Positions 12,907 to 25,700 of a stretch of DNA of 64,000 nucleotides are shown here, in pieces. A program made the translations under genes and the position numbers. Positions within the stretch are counted from its first letter, which is position 1; each line of letters opens with the position of its first letter. Below the pieces are notes generated by a model. The model saw only the letters and a program-made list of their open reading frames with translations. It was not told where the DNA came from and made no database searches. This DNA is from Vigna angularis (Eukaryota > Streptophyta > Magnoliopsida > Fabales > Fabaceae): contig NC_068974.1 in the NCBI RefSeq assembly GCF_016808095.1, positions 30,488,825 to 30,552,824 on the forward strand. Reading direction: 5' to 3'.

Positions 12907-13645
12907 TATTTAAAGTAAATAACGTCGATAAATATTTGTTTTATAAAACAATAATATATATGACTAAATAAAAAAACATAAAGTTAGAAAAAATATTTAA
13001 TTCATTAAATGTAACTTTGGAAACAAAATAAAAACACAATAAATAAGAAAAAAATAACGGAAGGGGAAATTATTTTTTTCTCCTAGTATAAAGTAAAATA
13101 GGATGATTAGAATATTTCTATCCATAAAAAGTATTGAAAAATTAAACTTTAATACTTTTAAGGAAAGGAATATTTACATGTACACCTTTCTATTTTTCTA
13201 CCCCATTCCAACACCTAATAAAAAATTATTATTTATACTGTTTTAGTTAATTTATCCAAAATTACTTTATATTTTAATACAAGAGTATTATTGAATGAAA
13301 AGTTAGATGTTTATGCATCATCACTCTTAATAAATATTAAGTGTAGAACAAAAATCGAAATGTTCGTATATCATAACTCTAAAGCTAAAGTATTAAAAAT
13401 ATAAATATAATTAAATATGTAAGAAAATTCGAAAAGTTAGTTTATATAAGAGATAAAGATAGTTTATATAGGAGGATACAACATTTGGTATCTTCTCCTG
13501 ATTCCATCATTTATTTGAATAATTGTAATTTTAAGAAATATTTTTTCCATTTATTGAAATAAATAATTGAATAATTATTTTTTATTTTAAATTAAATAAA
13601 TATTTAATAAAATAGAATTTATATAGTTTTTAAATATTATGTTTG

Positions 13646-13680
<35 letters not shown>

Positions 13681-15497
13681 TTTTATTTTTTAAAAGCTAA
13701 TTAATTATTTTAAAAATAATAAAATTATATATATTTTAATATAATAAAATGATGAATGTGTTTCTCTGGAAAAAAAATAAATAATTATACTGAATTTAAA
13801 TCAGCAGATAATTAAACTCTTCAAAGAAAAACAAGAAAGTTTGTTCGAACTGAAATATTAAAATAATTAAACTTGTTAGTCAAAACATGAAAGTTTGTCC
13901 TAATAAATATATAAATTATTACAGAATATTTTAAGTAACTGAATATATGAATAGTTAACTAGTGTGGAAAAGCCAACATGTGTATCGATAGCAGTTAAAA
14001 TAACACACATGTGAACGAAAATAAAAATACTAATAAACTAATCTTAATTTATTTGATGTTCAAGAGTACCTTTTGTTTTCATGTCATTATACCACAGTCA
14101 ATGTTTATACAAAATTACATGGCCTGTTTGACTTTTTGGTGCACTTAAAATTTAAAGAAAGATATCATCATACATTTTTAAGTTCATTTCACAGAGAATT
14201 TACAGATAAAATATTATAAAAACGTAAAATTTTATATTTTTTAAGGAAAAAAAGAATAAAAATAAGTAAAAACAGTGTAAAATGAATGTTAAAAAAAGTT
14301 AAGTGTATCAAGTATATTTTTAAAATTTAAAACTTCTTTTAAACAATTAGTTAAAATTATTGTCATTCTACTTTTTGAAATATTTGAGATATTTAGTTTA
14401 AAATGTATCGACTTTAGTTTTAAAAATCCTAACAAAAAAATTTCAGACATGTTTTTTTCTTACGTTGTGTGAAATGTTAATCATATGATATTACATTCAA
14501 GTTCTGTCATTTCTTTTATTGATTTGCTTCATCTTTTTGTTCAGAAGAAACCCGAGTCAATCATAAAATGAGAGCATTATAAGGAATCGATTAGATTTTG
14601 GATCCGCCATGGAATCAACGTGTAGAACGAAAATCAAGTAAGTGTCACTGTGACACATAAAGTAGTTAGCGGCTTTGAATGCACAATAGCAGGATTTTCA
14701 AACAACTGCAGACAAAGTAGACCCTAATGCACTGTTTCTGGATCATATCAGTTAAATGTTCATCCCTTCACAACAAAACACAACACAGATCAAAAAGACA
14801 CATTCATCCCTCATATATCATTTACTACAGCTTAAAAAATGTTATCTTTTTCTTTATATTGATTATCCCAATTAAAGAAAGTTAAGGTAAACCTTCTATT
14901 TGGTTCAAGTTGTTATGCTAACGTGTAATTTTAGAGATTAAAGCTGTGTTCTATCATCAACGTACCAAAGTAAAACTGCTTTTCCATTGCAGTTTTGTAT
15001 TTATATGGTAAGTAATTTTTAGTTCTGGGAATTTGGGAAATATTTTTTTTTTCTTTATGCACATTTTTAACATCAATGAATGAGTTATGGTCAATTTGAA
15101 TGGACGTGGTTTCAAGAGGTTGCTGACACTCATTATAAAGGTACTGCATTGTTGGGTACAGCTCAATTATGCCACTGGCAAGCATTTCACACATCCACAT
15201 GCAAATGCAAGAGGTGGTTCCCTAATGATCCATTGCTTCTGTTGAAGAACCCTTTCGTTTTCTCTCTCTCTCTCTTTCTACCGACATTATCTTTCTTTAT
15301 ATCAGCCGTCTAGGCTGAGTTCTAAAGCAAAAGGAAAAAAGCAAAGGGTTGGCTGTGACCCTTTTGCACAAAGGAAAAGAGGGTGCTGTGTTAAAAAAAT
15401 ACAGAACTTGGTTGGTTCAAAGTTGCAGCAAGTTTGTCCCTTTTCCATATCCACATTTTGGGTTAGGGAGGGAAGGAGAAACACCAAGAATCAAGAA
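12724..15497. other. AT-rich intergenic DNA and 5' region of the SKS gene
   Basis: The stretch holds (AT)n microsatellites at about 12855-12902 and 13649-13676 and otherwise AT-rich sequence with no supported gene. The last 900 bases are the upstream region of the SKU5-similar gene. A CT-rich tract at 15259-15275 and a TTTATAT string near 15296 are weak promoter candidates about 200 bp before the start codon. Confidence 0.45.
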
Positions 15498-18400
15498 ATG
15501 GGGTGCTCCATGAGAGTGTGTAGTGTCTTATTTTTGACAGTGTTGCTAGTGGCATTTGCAAGAGGGGAGGACCCTTATAGGTTTTACACTTGGAATGTCA
15601 CATATGGAGACATTTATCCTCTTGGTGTTAAACAACAGGTACTTTTTGTTGTTTTTGTTGTTAATGTTGTTGCTGTTTTAATTTTCCTTTTTCTCCTTAA
15701 TTTGTTGTTTGTTCTTATGAGTGAAACTGATATATGGTGTGAAAATTCTAATGGCAGGGGATTTTGATAAACTGGCAATTTCCAGGGCCACAAATTGAGG
15801 CCGTGACCAATGATAACTTGATCATCAATGTTTTCAATAGCTTGGATGAACCTTTCCTCTTATCTTGGTTAGTGTCTCTCTCTCTCTCTCTCTCTCTCTG
15901 GTGTCGTTTTTGTTTAGTCCACACTGAAAGCATCAGCGGCAGAAAGAAGTTGAAATAAAAAAAACACGTTTCCTTTTCCTTCTGTTTTTTCACTATTATG
16001 AGAGCCTGTTTTTGGATGCTACGGCGTCGTTTAAAGGGATAATGCAGGATTAGAAGTATGGTTTGTGTTGTTTACTGGAATGTATTATATGCTAAATGCT
16101 AGATCTGGGTGATTTAAAAGAAAAAATTGGAGTGGAGCTGTCACTGATTTTCTGTTATGTGGTTCTGTAGATCATAAGATGTTTCTATTGTCACTCTCAT
16201 ATGTTTGTTGCAACTCTTATTTTAACTACCCAATCTTAATCAAATAATAAGTCAGATATTTTTTTGTAAAATCTAATTAATTAAAATTAACTATAGACAC
16301 CAGTGATTGAAATATAAACACTTGTCTGATCTATAAAATACTGAATTGCTGATTTAATCTGCTGATTTTACACTATAATACATGAATGGAATCTTGCCTT
16401 TGCCCACAAAATAGCCGGCAATGTTTGATATGTAAAGTGGCCAAAAGTAAATAAGTTTTGAGAATTCAAGTGAGTCTAAGATCATTTAGACTTGAATATT
16501 ATATAAGAAAGAAGGTTAAACTAAAAAAGAAACCCATCAATATCTAAGAAGCTGCAATTTCAATACATATGTAAATTCTGCTATTCATTTGGAGAGACTT
16601 CAGTGTTATATTTCTTGTTTCTTTGTATAGGAATGGAGTGTTGCAGAGGAGAAACTCATGGCAGGATGGAGTGTATGGTACCAATTGTCCAATTCCACCA
16701 GGGCAGAACTTCACTTATGTTCTTCAAGTGAAGGATCAAATTGGTAGCTACTTCTACTACCCTTCTCTTGCATTCCACAAGGCAGCAGGAGGTTATGGTG
16801 GATTCAAAATTGCGAGCCGCCCCGGGATTCCAGTGCCTTTCTCTCCTCCGGCGGGAGAGTTCACCATATTGGCCGGAGACTGGTACAAGAGAAATCATAC
16901 AGTAAGTTGCTTTCTTTGGATAACTGTTGATGAATTTGGCTAGCATGCTAGCATGCTAGCATTTTAATTCAAATTAATGGTACATATGTTTTTAGTTTTT
17001 CACTTTATACATCTTGCTTGCATTCCCAATGTTATTTAGTCCTTGTATTCCGTGCAATATAACTGAGAAACAATCTGCACTTTCCAAGAAATCCTACCCA
17101 AGTGTCTTCATGAGTCAGGGAAAATTATCACGATTTATGGTACAGAAAAGAACCACTATTGTATTAATTTTCATCTGACATGTAATTGAATGCTATTAAT
17201 GCTCTAGTAAATTGAAAATCTCAATAAGGTATTGCGTGAAGATTGATGAGCACAATAGACACTTGGTGGTTTAGGACCGTCTGATAAATGCTCTGGTTGT
17301 AGCTTTTGTGTCCTTAACCATTTGACTTAATTTGTTCACTGCCAAACCTGTTTCAAAAGAGACTAAACCATCAGCAAAATTGTGTTTATTCTTGCAGGAT
17401 TTGAGGGCAATTTTAGATGGTGGAAGTGACCTTCCCTTCCCTGATGGACTTATCATCAACGGACGCGGTTCCAATGCCTACACATTCACAGTTGATCAAG
17501 GTATACACGAACTTTAAGCAACTTGTTTACTTGAAAGCTGATGCCATAGCAGATGCATGTATACTTGGATGGATAATTTCATGTTAAATTATGAGGTATT
17601 TGATTTTTGGACAGGCAAGACATACAGATTCAGGATTTCAAATGTGGGTCTCACAACTTCAATCAATTTCAGAATCCAAGGTCATAAAATGACAATTGTT
17701 GAGGTGGAAGGGACCCACACTCTCCAGAACATTTATGATTCACTTGATGTTCATCTGGGCCAGACTTACTCTGTGTTGGTTACGGCTGATCAACCACCCC
17801 AAGACTACCTTATTGTTGTCACAACACGATTTACCTCTCAAGTGTTGAATGCTACCTCCATTTTTCGTTACAGTAATTCTGGAGGAAGTGTTACTGGCCT
17901 TTTTCCTTGGGGGCCAACTATTCAAGTTGATTGGTCTTTAAACCAAGCTCGCTCTCTTAGGTATTTATTTCATATTCAAAAGCTAAATGATACATGTGAT
18001 TGTAAATTTTCATCTTCTCCATTTACTAGATATATGCTATTTGCTGATAATTTCTTATGCAACTTTTTTTAATTAAGACAAAACATAGATGCTATGTGTT
18101 TTTTTTGCTCTTATTCAATCAGAAGTGAAGTTTCGTTTCAGAAATCTACATAATAAAGGTCTGCATCATAAAAAATAGCTGAAACTCGAATTCTAATTAA
18201 ATAAACTCTAAACTGAGACATGCCATAGATCAGTTCCACCACAGAATTATATCAGTACTGTATTTGAGATCTAATTATTTCATAGTGAAGAGCTAAGGTG
18301 ATATATAACAAGGTTATGTGACTTCATGCTGCCAAATTTTTTCATCATCCTGTCTCTGAAATAGATTCTATAACACAGAACTACCATACTGACTACATAT

Positions 18401-19679
18401 ATATAATTAAATCAGGAGGAATTTGACAGCAAGTGGGCCAAGGCCTAATCCACAAGGATCATACCATTATGGTTTGATAAACACAACTCGTACAATTAGA
18501 CTTCAAAATTCTGCTCCAGTTATCAATGGCAAACAGAGATATGCTGTGAATAGTGTGTCCTTCATACCTGCTGATACACCACTTAAACTGGCTGATTACT
18601 ACAAGATCCAAGGGGTGTTCTCTCTTGGAAGTATCTCTGACAACCCCACTGGTGGTGGTGGTTACCTTCAAACTTCTGTCATGGAAGCCGATTTCCGTGG
18701 CTTTCTGGAGGTTGTGTTTGAGAATACTGAAGACACTGTGGAATCTTGGCACATTGACGGCCACAGTTTCTTTGTAGTAGGGTAAGATCACCTAATCATT
18801 CCTTTCTGCTGCAATTTTGATACTGAACTTCATTGTGCTACCCCTCTTGATTCTACTTGCTTTCTGATTAGTTAGTGTTATAGTTAAATAAGCTTTATAT
18901 AATATGATGCATGTAGCACACTCATTTATAGCACTTTTCTCATTCACTTAATATCAATGGTTTTTGCCTTTACCAACTTGTAGTAACATGTATCTCTCAA
19001 AATTCTGAGTTCTTTGTTTTCTTCCATTGAACATACAAAAGTGGACACATTTTTGTCATACTAAATCGACATTATAATAATGTATCTTTCATTGGAACTA
19101 GCAGAATGGATGGAGGACTATGGTCACAAGCAAGCAGGCTTGGTTACAATTTAAGAGATACAGTTTCTCGTTCCACAGTTCAGGTAATCATGTTTGTTAT
19201 CCCTTGTGATAAACTCAATATTGGTTTTCCTTATATCAGGAACCATATCAGAATTTACTTTTAAAGTAATTCTGTAATCATGCAGTGATTTCTGATTGAC
19301 TAAAAGGGTAAAAAACTTTTTTAGGTCTCGTGAAAAAGTATTTCATTTGTCTCTATTGTTGTGGAGAAGTTTTTCAAACCAAACAGTTATTCTTTATTGG
19401 AGCAGTCTTTGTCAAATCAAATGTCACTTTCATTGGCATTATTAGTTAGATATTGAAAAACATTGTTTGGTTTGGCAGGTTTATCCCAAGTCATGGACTG
19501 CACTGTACATGCCTTTGGACAATGTGGGAATGTGGAATGTGAGATCTGAGAATTGGGTTCATCAGTATTTGGGCCAGCAATTTTATCTGAGGGTTTATTC
19601 TCCTGCAAATTCGTGGAGAGATGAGTATCCAATTCCAAGCAATGCTCTGAGGTGTGGCAAAGCTGTGGGTCACTATTAA
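15498..19679 (+). CDS. SKU5-similar (SKS) multicopper-oxidase-like secreted protein
   Basis: Eight exons were assembled by eye: 15498-15638, 15758-15867, 16631-16901, 17398-17500, 17615-17960, 18416-18781, 19105-19183 and 19479-19679. All introns are GT-AG and phases agree, giving 538 residues without a stop. Residues 1-23 form a signal peptide (LFLTVLLVAFARG), and the mature protein starts EDPYRFYTWNVTYGDI. Three cupredoxin domains follow. Family landmarks are NWQFPGPQIEAVTNDNL, SWNGVLQRRNSWQDGV, NLTASGPRPNPQGSYHYG, WHIDGHSFFVVGMDGG and WTALYMPLDNVGMWNVRSE. The His clusters that bind copper in ascorbate oxidase and laccase are mostly lost (SWNG instead of HWHG; no HCH near the end), as in SKU5/SKS proteins, so oxidase activity is doubtful. 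It ends CGKAVGHY with no GPI-type tail, which fits the SKS/NTP303/Bp10-like subgroup linked to wall growth, often in pollen. The exon-6 acceptor at 18416 was chosen over one 3 bp later to fit family spacing. Confidence 0.92.
15873..15899 (+). repeat. (TC)n microsatellite in intron 2 of the SKS gene
   Basis: A run of TC dinucleotides lies just after the exon 2 donor (15868). It is a pyrimidine tract but sits at the 5' end of the intron, so it is not the acceptor tract. Confidence 0.9.
16942..16964. repeat. Palindromic 8-bp tandem repeat in SKS intron 3
   Basis: The unit CTAGCATG is repeated nearly three times about 40 bp after the exon 3 donor. Each unit overlaps NheI-like GCTAGC and SphI-like GCATGC palindromes, so the strand could form a small hairpin. 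No function is implied. Confidence 0.85.
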
Positions 19680-20481
19680 TGCTCTACCACCATGGAGATT
19701 TTTCTTCAACGGTGTCATTCATTTCCATTCAAGGCTTAACTCAAGCCAATATTCTATTCTACCATTCATGTTGTGATGCCATAGATTATAGAATTATAGG
19801 TTGGCCATGTCCTTCTCTTCATGATGTTATTGCGTCCAAATTCAGCTATAAGAGCATATATGTATTTGGATTATGATATTCTTATTTATACTATTTATTT
19901 AAATAGGTTCAAGGGACCTAATTTTAATGTGGCATGGAAATGAAATTGTTGTTATTGATCTTGGTGTAGTAGTTAGTTGCTTTTATTAACGTAGTATTTG
20001 TTTGTCTGTGTGTTTTCTAAGAAGAAAAAGTAAGTTTTGGTTAAAATTATTTGAAAAAGTAAGTTTTGGTTAAAATTATGTTTCATCAGCTAACAAACTG
20101 AAGATAATATGACAAATAAACTATAATGAATTATGAACACAATAAAATTTGAAAAAAGAGAAGACAAATCAGAGAAACTATAGAAACAGGTTATGAAATA
20201 AGGATGGATTGTTTCTCATTTATATCCTTAACTTTTAACGATTACTTATAAAAGTAAGTTATATGAATATAATTTAATCTAGTTTAACTACTTTATTTTT
20301 CTTTTATATTCGTGAATTATTTTGCACAGATAAATATGTTTATAAATGATTACATTTATCAAAAACAAAATCACATTTATAGAACTAGGTAAAACCATCA
20401 ATAGTAAGTCATATAATTTTTATCTCTAAACTTAACCATATAAATACATGATCATGCATCGGTGGTGATGAAATAACTAGC
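19680..20481. other. SKS 3' UTR and intergenic DNA
   Basis: The first few hundred bases should be the 3' UTR of the SKS gene. A short tandem duplication of about 28 bp (AAAAAGTAAGTTTTGG twice) lies at 20027-20079. Nothing else is recognised. Confidence 0.45.
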
Positions 20482-21049
20482 TCACACATATAAAAAGATT
20501 TAAAGTATAATTATGATATATTATTTCAAATAGTAAGGTAACATATATACATACAAGGGTCTTATAATTTTTTATTTATTAAAGGAATGACAATTGCATA
20601 AATTTGCACAAATTATAATAATATCTAAATTACAGTCAAGACAATATTTGATTACCTAATATTTACTAATAGAATATTTAACATATCTTAACATCCTTAC
20701 TCAAGTTGGTGCATGAATATCACACAATCCCAACTTGAATAGAGACTCATTACTCCCTGACACTTTTCTGGTGAGAAAATTAGTCAACTGCAATTTTGAT
20801 CTTACAAAAAAGAAAGAAAATTATTCCAGCTTCAAGCTTCTCTTTGATGAAATGTCTATCAATCTCCACTTACTTTGTTCTATCATGTTGCACAAGATTG
20901 TGAGAATTGCTATAGCCGAAGTATTGTCATAGTACAAACTCATAGTTTCATTTGGTTTAAAGCCCAAATCTCATAACACATTTTTAATCACAAAAGTTCA
21001 CATACACTCAGTGTCATGCCTCTGCTTAAGAACTAGATCTTGCTACTAC

Positions 21050-22235
21050 AGACTATTTTTTACTCATCCATCATGATTATGCACTTCACTTTCATTGCCT
21101 CCCTGAAGTGGAGAATCAACGTAAAAAAAATTCATGCTCATTAAACGTCACATCCATAGAAATATAAAATTTCTTTGATGGTGGATGGTAACCATGATAA
21201 CCTTATTGATTTGATCCATACCCAACAAAAACATATTTGATAACTTGTTCTTCAAGCTTTGTACATTAATGTGGGTGTAAGTGAACATATATAACATATC
21301 CAAAGACATGAAGTGGTAAAAGGAATGATACAATGATCAGACAACACATCTAAAGGCCTTTGAAATTTAAGCACACTAGAAGGGGTTCAATTAATTAAAT
21401 ATGTCTATTTTTCCTCTCAGTCACTCCATTTTGTTATAGTGAATAAGGACATGTAATTTGATGCAAAATGCCTTTACATTTCATGAACTTTATTAATTCA
21501 GTCTTAAAGTATTCTCCTCCATTGTCTGATCGAATGATCTTAATAGATGTATTAATTGTGCAACAATCATATGATGAAAGGAACGAACCACATCACACAC
21601 ATTACTTTTATGTTTAAGAAAAATCACCTAGGTTACCCTATCACAATCATGAACAAAACTGAAGAATGTCCCAACCGTCTATGCCATAACCAAATTTTCT
21701 TTTTGTTTTTATCTTGTATGTGATCATTCCCAAGACAAGTCAACGCTCCTTTATGGGTTTGTTTTGAGACATTTCCAAGATAATACAATCATTCACTCTC
21801 TCTACCACTGATAATCCTCTCCTTGGAATGTTTGTTCTAAAAAAGACAATGGATTGGGTAAACAAGGCAACACAAGAATGTGATTTGGTTAACTTACTGA
21901 CGGAGATTAGATTACAATTCAATGTGTAGGAACAAATAAAACATCAGGAATTGATAAGGAGGGTGAAAGGAATATAGTACCTACATCGTCAATGGAAGAC
22001 AAGACCCCATTGACATTAATAATAACACTTTTAGAACAATTAGGAAAAAAGTAGTAAATTTATGAGGATCACAAGTCATATGATAAGTAGCACCTGAATC
22101 AATTATCCAATCACTACCCCTAGTACCAACATAAAACTTGGTCACAAATATGACAGTAGTAGAAATATGGCTCTTAGAAGCAGCAGAAGTCCCAAAATCA
22201 TGTTTCTTTGATTGATTGTTATCGGAAGAAGCCAT
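21050..22235 (-). pseudogene. Copia pol remnants: protease and integrase-side pieces
   Basis: Three minus-strand blocks are recognisable. 22235-21981 starts MASSDNNQSKKH and contains DWIIDSGATYHMTCDP, the copia aspartic protease site (D-S-G). 21922-21740 contains LISVSKLTKSHSC, the usual post-protease stretch before integrase. 21333-21148 plus flanking bases resembles the region after the integrase core where copia proteins read as a 'kyvFvGY...kGYrcy.P...k.fisrDVtF' pattern. The GAG-pre-integrase and integrase catalytic parts are in several frames with stops, and reverse transcriptase is nearly gone. It is not functional. Confidence 0.75.
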
Positions 22236-22360
22236 AAGAAATATTCAATGAAATAAAAAAACACCAATTCCTATATTGTAGAGGATGTCAATGTTTGGTT
22301 CTGATACCATATAAAAAGGTTTAAAGAATAATTCTGATGTATTATTTCAAATATTACGGT

Positions 22361-22363
<3 letters not shown>

Positions 22364-22432
<69 letters not shown>

Positions 22433-22434
22433 AA
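22364..22434. repeat. (TA)n(CA)n compound microsatellite within the right copia LTR
   Basis: A long TA run followed by a CA run expands the right LTR relative to the left one, which has only ACATATATACATACA at the matching place. It explains part of the LTR length difference. Confidence 0.9.
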
Positions 22435-22563
22435 GGTTCTATAATTCCTCATCTATTAAAGAAATGACAATTGCACAAATTATAATAATGTCTTAATTAT
22501 AACCAACACAATACTTGATTAGATAATATTTACTAATAATATTTGACATATCTTACCATCACA

Positions 22564-24185
22564 CGCTAAGGTTAATATGTCAAACATGTATGATGGTCAA
22601 GAAACAATCACTAAACTAAGGGTCTCCTACTACTCTTTACAACATAATCATCATTCTCTACTTCAGATTGGAAGTTATTAAGAGTGTTAAAATAATCCCT
22701 AATGTAGAGCTCTTATATTAATACATACACTATACATAATCACCTTAAGAACTATTCCTTGAAATTCTTCTCATACCATATACCATCCACACTCAGTATA
22801 TTATCACATACCACTTATAATCATATCTATATTTATCTTCCATTAAACATAAACATATAATTCAAAATAACTCAATTCAAGCATATCTAAAATCAAAACA
22901 ACACAGAAAACACGAAATATCATTTGAAACAAGGAGAACTCAACATCCATTTTTTGACACTCAGCGCTAGTGCTTAAGAGAAACATGTGTACATATCTAC
23001 AACAAAGAAGTGGCGACTCCTTATCACTCAGTACCAAACAAATAGAGTGCCCCTTAATGCCCAACACACGAAGAATTCACTGTCTTCACAAAGCTCAAAG
23101 CCATACCATAAGCGAAAAAATATTTACTTTTAAATCACATACAAAAGATAAGAAAATTATTTATTTTATTAAAAAGCGTTTCATAAACCAAAGGTAAAGT
23201 ATTTAAATTTAACTAACTGAAGGTGTCGGCAAGTAATAACTTAATTGATTGGTGGTAAGTTAGTTTTTAATTGGAAACTTTTTGTTCTAAATTCTGAGTT
23301 GACCTATTAAGTTAAATTTATTAAATTAGAACTATTTGGTAGGTTGGTGATAAATTATTTAGTAAATGTAGATCGACATAAATATATAAGTATATAAGTT
23401 TTATTTTATAGATAAAATTTATATTTTTAAAATAAACTTATTATTATATAATTATAATTTTACATTTTATAATTAATTATTCTTTTATCAAATTTTTTAA
23501 TAATTTATTTTTTGATCAAATTTATAAGTTTTTTTTATCTGTACAAGTAATTTTATTTTAAAAAAAGGAAAGTAACATGTATTAGTAAAATTAATCTTGT
23601 ATTTATCTTCTAAAATTTGAACTTTTTTATTTCTCAATTTATATACTATATTGTTGCATTACTTTTGTGTTAAATATATGACGTTTTTGACATATTTTTG
23701 TTTTAATCTTAATGAAAAATATCGCTTAACAAATTAAAAAAATTCATATAATAAAATTAAAAAATATATATTAAATTATATTAAAAGTTTAAAAATTAAA
23801 ATATATCAAAATTTAATACAAAGATAAATTTTAATTTCACAAATAAATAAGTTTAGAAACTAAAACCATATTTAATAATATTATTAATCTTAATCATTAT
23901 ATTCAAAATATTATCTCTTTCACAATTTAGATTTTGTCTTTAGAAAATATATTAAAAAATTGAAGATGAAAAATAAATTTAAATTATTTTTACAATAATT
24001 CTTAAATAATATAAAACCATTTAACATATTAATATATCAAATTGTTTAAAAGATATTTAAAAATTTAGAGCACTGATAGTTCAATTATATTTTTTTAACT
24101 TAGACTGATAGCAAAACATAAAAATGTAATAAAAACTCAGTGCGTCAAAGCTAATAATATCATAGTAAGTAATTAATTTCTTAAT
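22564..24185. other. AT-rich intergenic DNA
   Basis: No supported gene or element end. Short open frames around 22843-23197 on both strands have no recognisable domain. From 23220 to 24180 the sequence is extremely AT-rich. Confidence 0.4.
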
Positions 24186-24334
24186 GGGTTAAATATATTT
24201 TTAGTTTCTACACTATCAAGCGAATTTGTTTTTAGTCCATATTTTAAAGTAATGTACATTTTAGTCCTTCTCCTTAAAAATCCTTAATTTTTTGTTCTCC
24301 AAAACTAACAGTGTTAAAAACCAATTGATGTGTC

Positions 24335-25682
24335 TAGGATTGGCAAAAAAACTCGTACCTGCGGGTATCTGCAGATAAAATCCGTTACTGATATTTAGTA
24401 CCCGCGAATAAGAGGTACCCGCGAGTAGCGAATATTTTTATACCCGTTTGTTAACGGGTCGGGTTCGGGTATCACACTATCCATACCCACGGGTACCCGT
24501 TACCCGTTAAGAAAATAAAATTACATATTTATCCCCTATTAGGTTTAAGAAACTCAAGGTTTCCATATTTTCCTTACCACTCTTTCTTGTTTCATTTTTT
24601 TTTCTACATTTGGAAGAGGAAGTTGTTGGTGATAGATGAATCTCCTCAAAGATCTGAGACACTGTCTGCTGAAAAAAAAAATGGTATTGTTCTCTTCTAA
24701 GTACTTCTTTCTTCTTTCCCTACTTTCTTCATTCTTTTCTTTTTCAGATCTGCTTTTCTTTTTCAAATCTGTTGTGAGCTCATCGCTGTTTGTTTTTCAT
24801 CCCTCGAAAGAGTTATTCTTCTTGCATTTCAAAGTCTAAAAACTAAACAGAGCCAAATGAGAATGCGATTTACAAAATGAAGAGTCTAATCTTGCCCTAA
24901 ATATGATTTTTTGATTTTTCCCAAATACAAAATAGCTAAATTGGTGCTACCATTTATCCTGAGAATTGAATTTTCTTAGCTGAACTCGTTGCATGAGTGA
25001 CGTCCCAAGAGGAGCAAGAAAAACACATCTGGTTTTCGTCCGTTATCTTCTCATCTCCCTCTTTATCAGCCACAACTTTCTTCAACTCTCTCCATTTTTA
25101 ATAGAATAGCTTGAGCTTTCTTAGCCAATGTCATTTTGGTTTTTTATATGATATATATATAAAAGTGGGTTCGGTTAGCCTTACCTAACTCTTTCTACCA
25201 ATTCATATTTTATTCATCAAAACTAAACTTGCTTGTCATGGAGATTTCTGCTTGTCATGGACGAACTAATGGCCATAACTATAGTGCTCGAAAAATGATT
25301 TCAGTAATAATGACTCTTCCTACATTTTCAATACTAATTAATGGAAGATTTCATTTTCAATAGTAATTAATGGAAGATTTCATTTTCAATACTAATTAAT
25401 GAAAGATTTTTTTGTTGATGTTGGAATAGGAAAAGCCCAAAACCTTCTGGACTGTCCATGACTCATATTTCCTTCACATTTTGGAAAGCTAAAATATTGT
25501 TTTAAAAACATAAAATAATTTTTAATAATATTTGCGGGTATCCAACAGATATCCGCGGGTTAGAAAAAATCCACATGTTTTTTTATGCGGGTAGCGGGGC
25601 AGGTAACAGGTACGTTTTTCTCATGCGGGTCGGGTTCGGGTATCACACTATCCGTGCCTGACCCGACCCGTTGCCATCCCTA
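24335..25682. mobile_element. Non-autonomous hAT element nested in the MULE
   Basis: 1348 bp with ends TAGGATTGGCAAAAAA and, read from the right, TAGGGATGGCAACGGG. Both lead into the CCCGNNNCCCG/GGGTACCCG subterminal motifs of plant hAT elements. The flanks GATGTGTC (24327-24334) and GATGTGCC (25683-25690) form an 8-bp target duplication with one mismatch. The matching inverted MULE arm at 27660-27690 shows the unoccupied site GATGTGGC. A 30-bp unit around ATTAATGGAAGATTTCATTT is repeated nearly three times at 25330-25405. No transposase is present. Confidence 0.87.
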
Positions 25683-25700
25683 GATGTGCCTAATGTCTTT

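Larger units (their letters stand above)
20487..22558 (-). mobile_element. Internally deleted copia LTR retrotransposon
   Basis: Related direct repeats of about 200-250 bp (about 20487-20694 and 22310-22558) enclose broken copia coding sequence on the minus strand. The pentamer TCACA occurs just outside both ends (20482-20486 and 22559-22563), a plausible target duplication. Next to the right repeat the minus strand reads TGGTATCAGAAC, an initiator-Met-tRNA primer-binding site. The gag region is almost absent: only about 60 bp separate the primer site from a protease-like frame. LTR edges are uncertain by a few bases. Confidence 0.8.
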
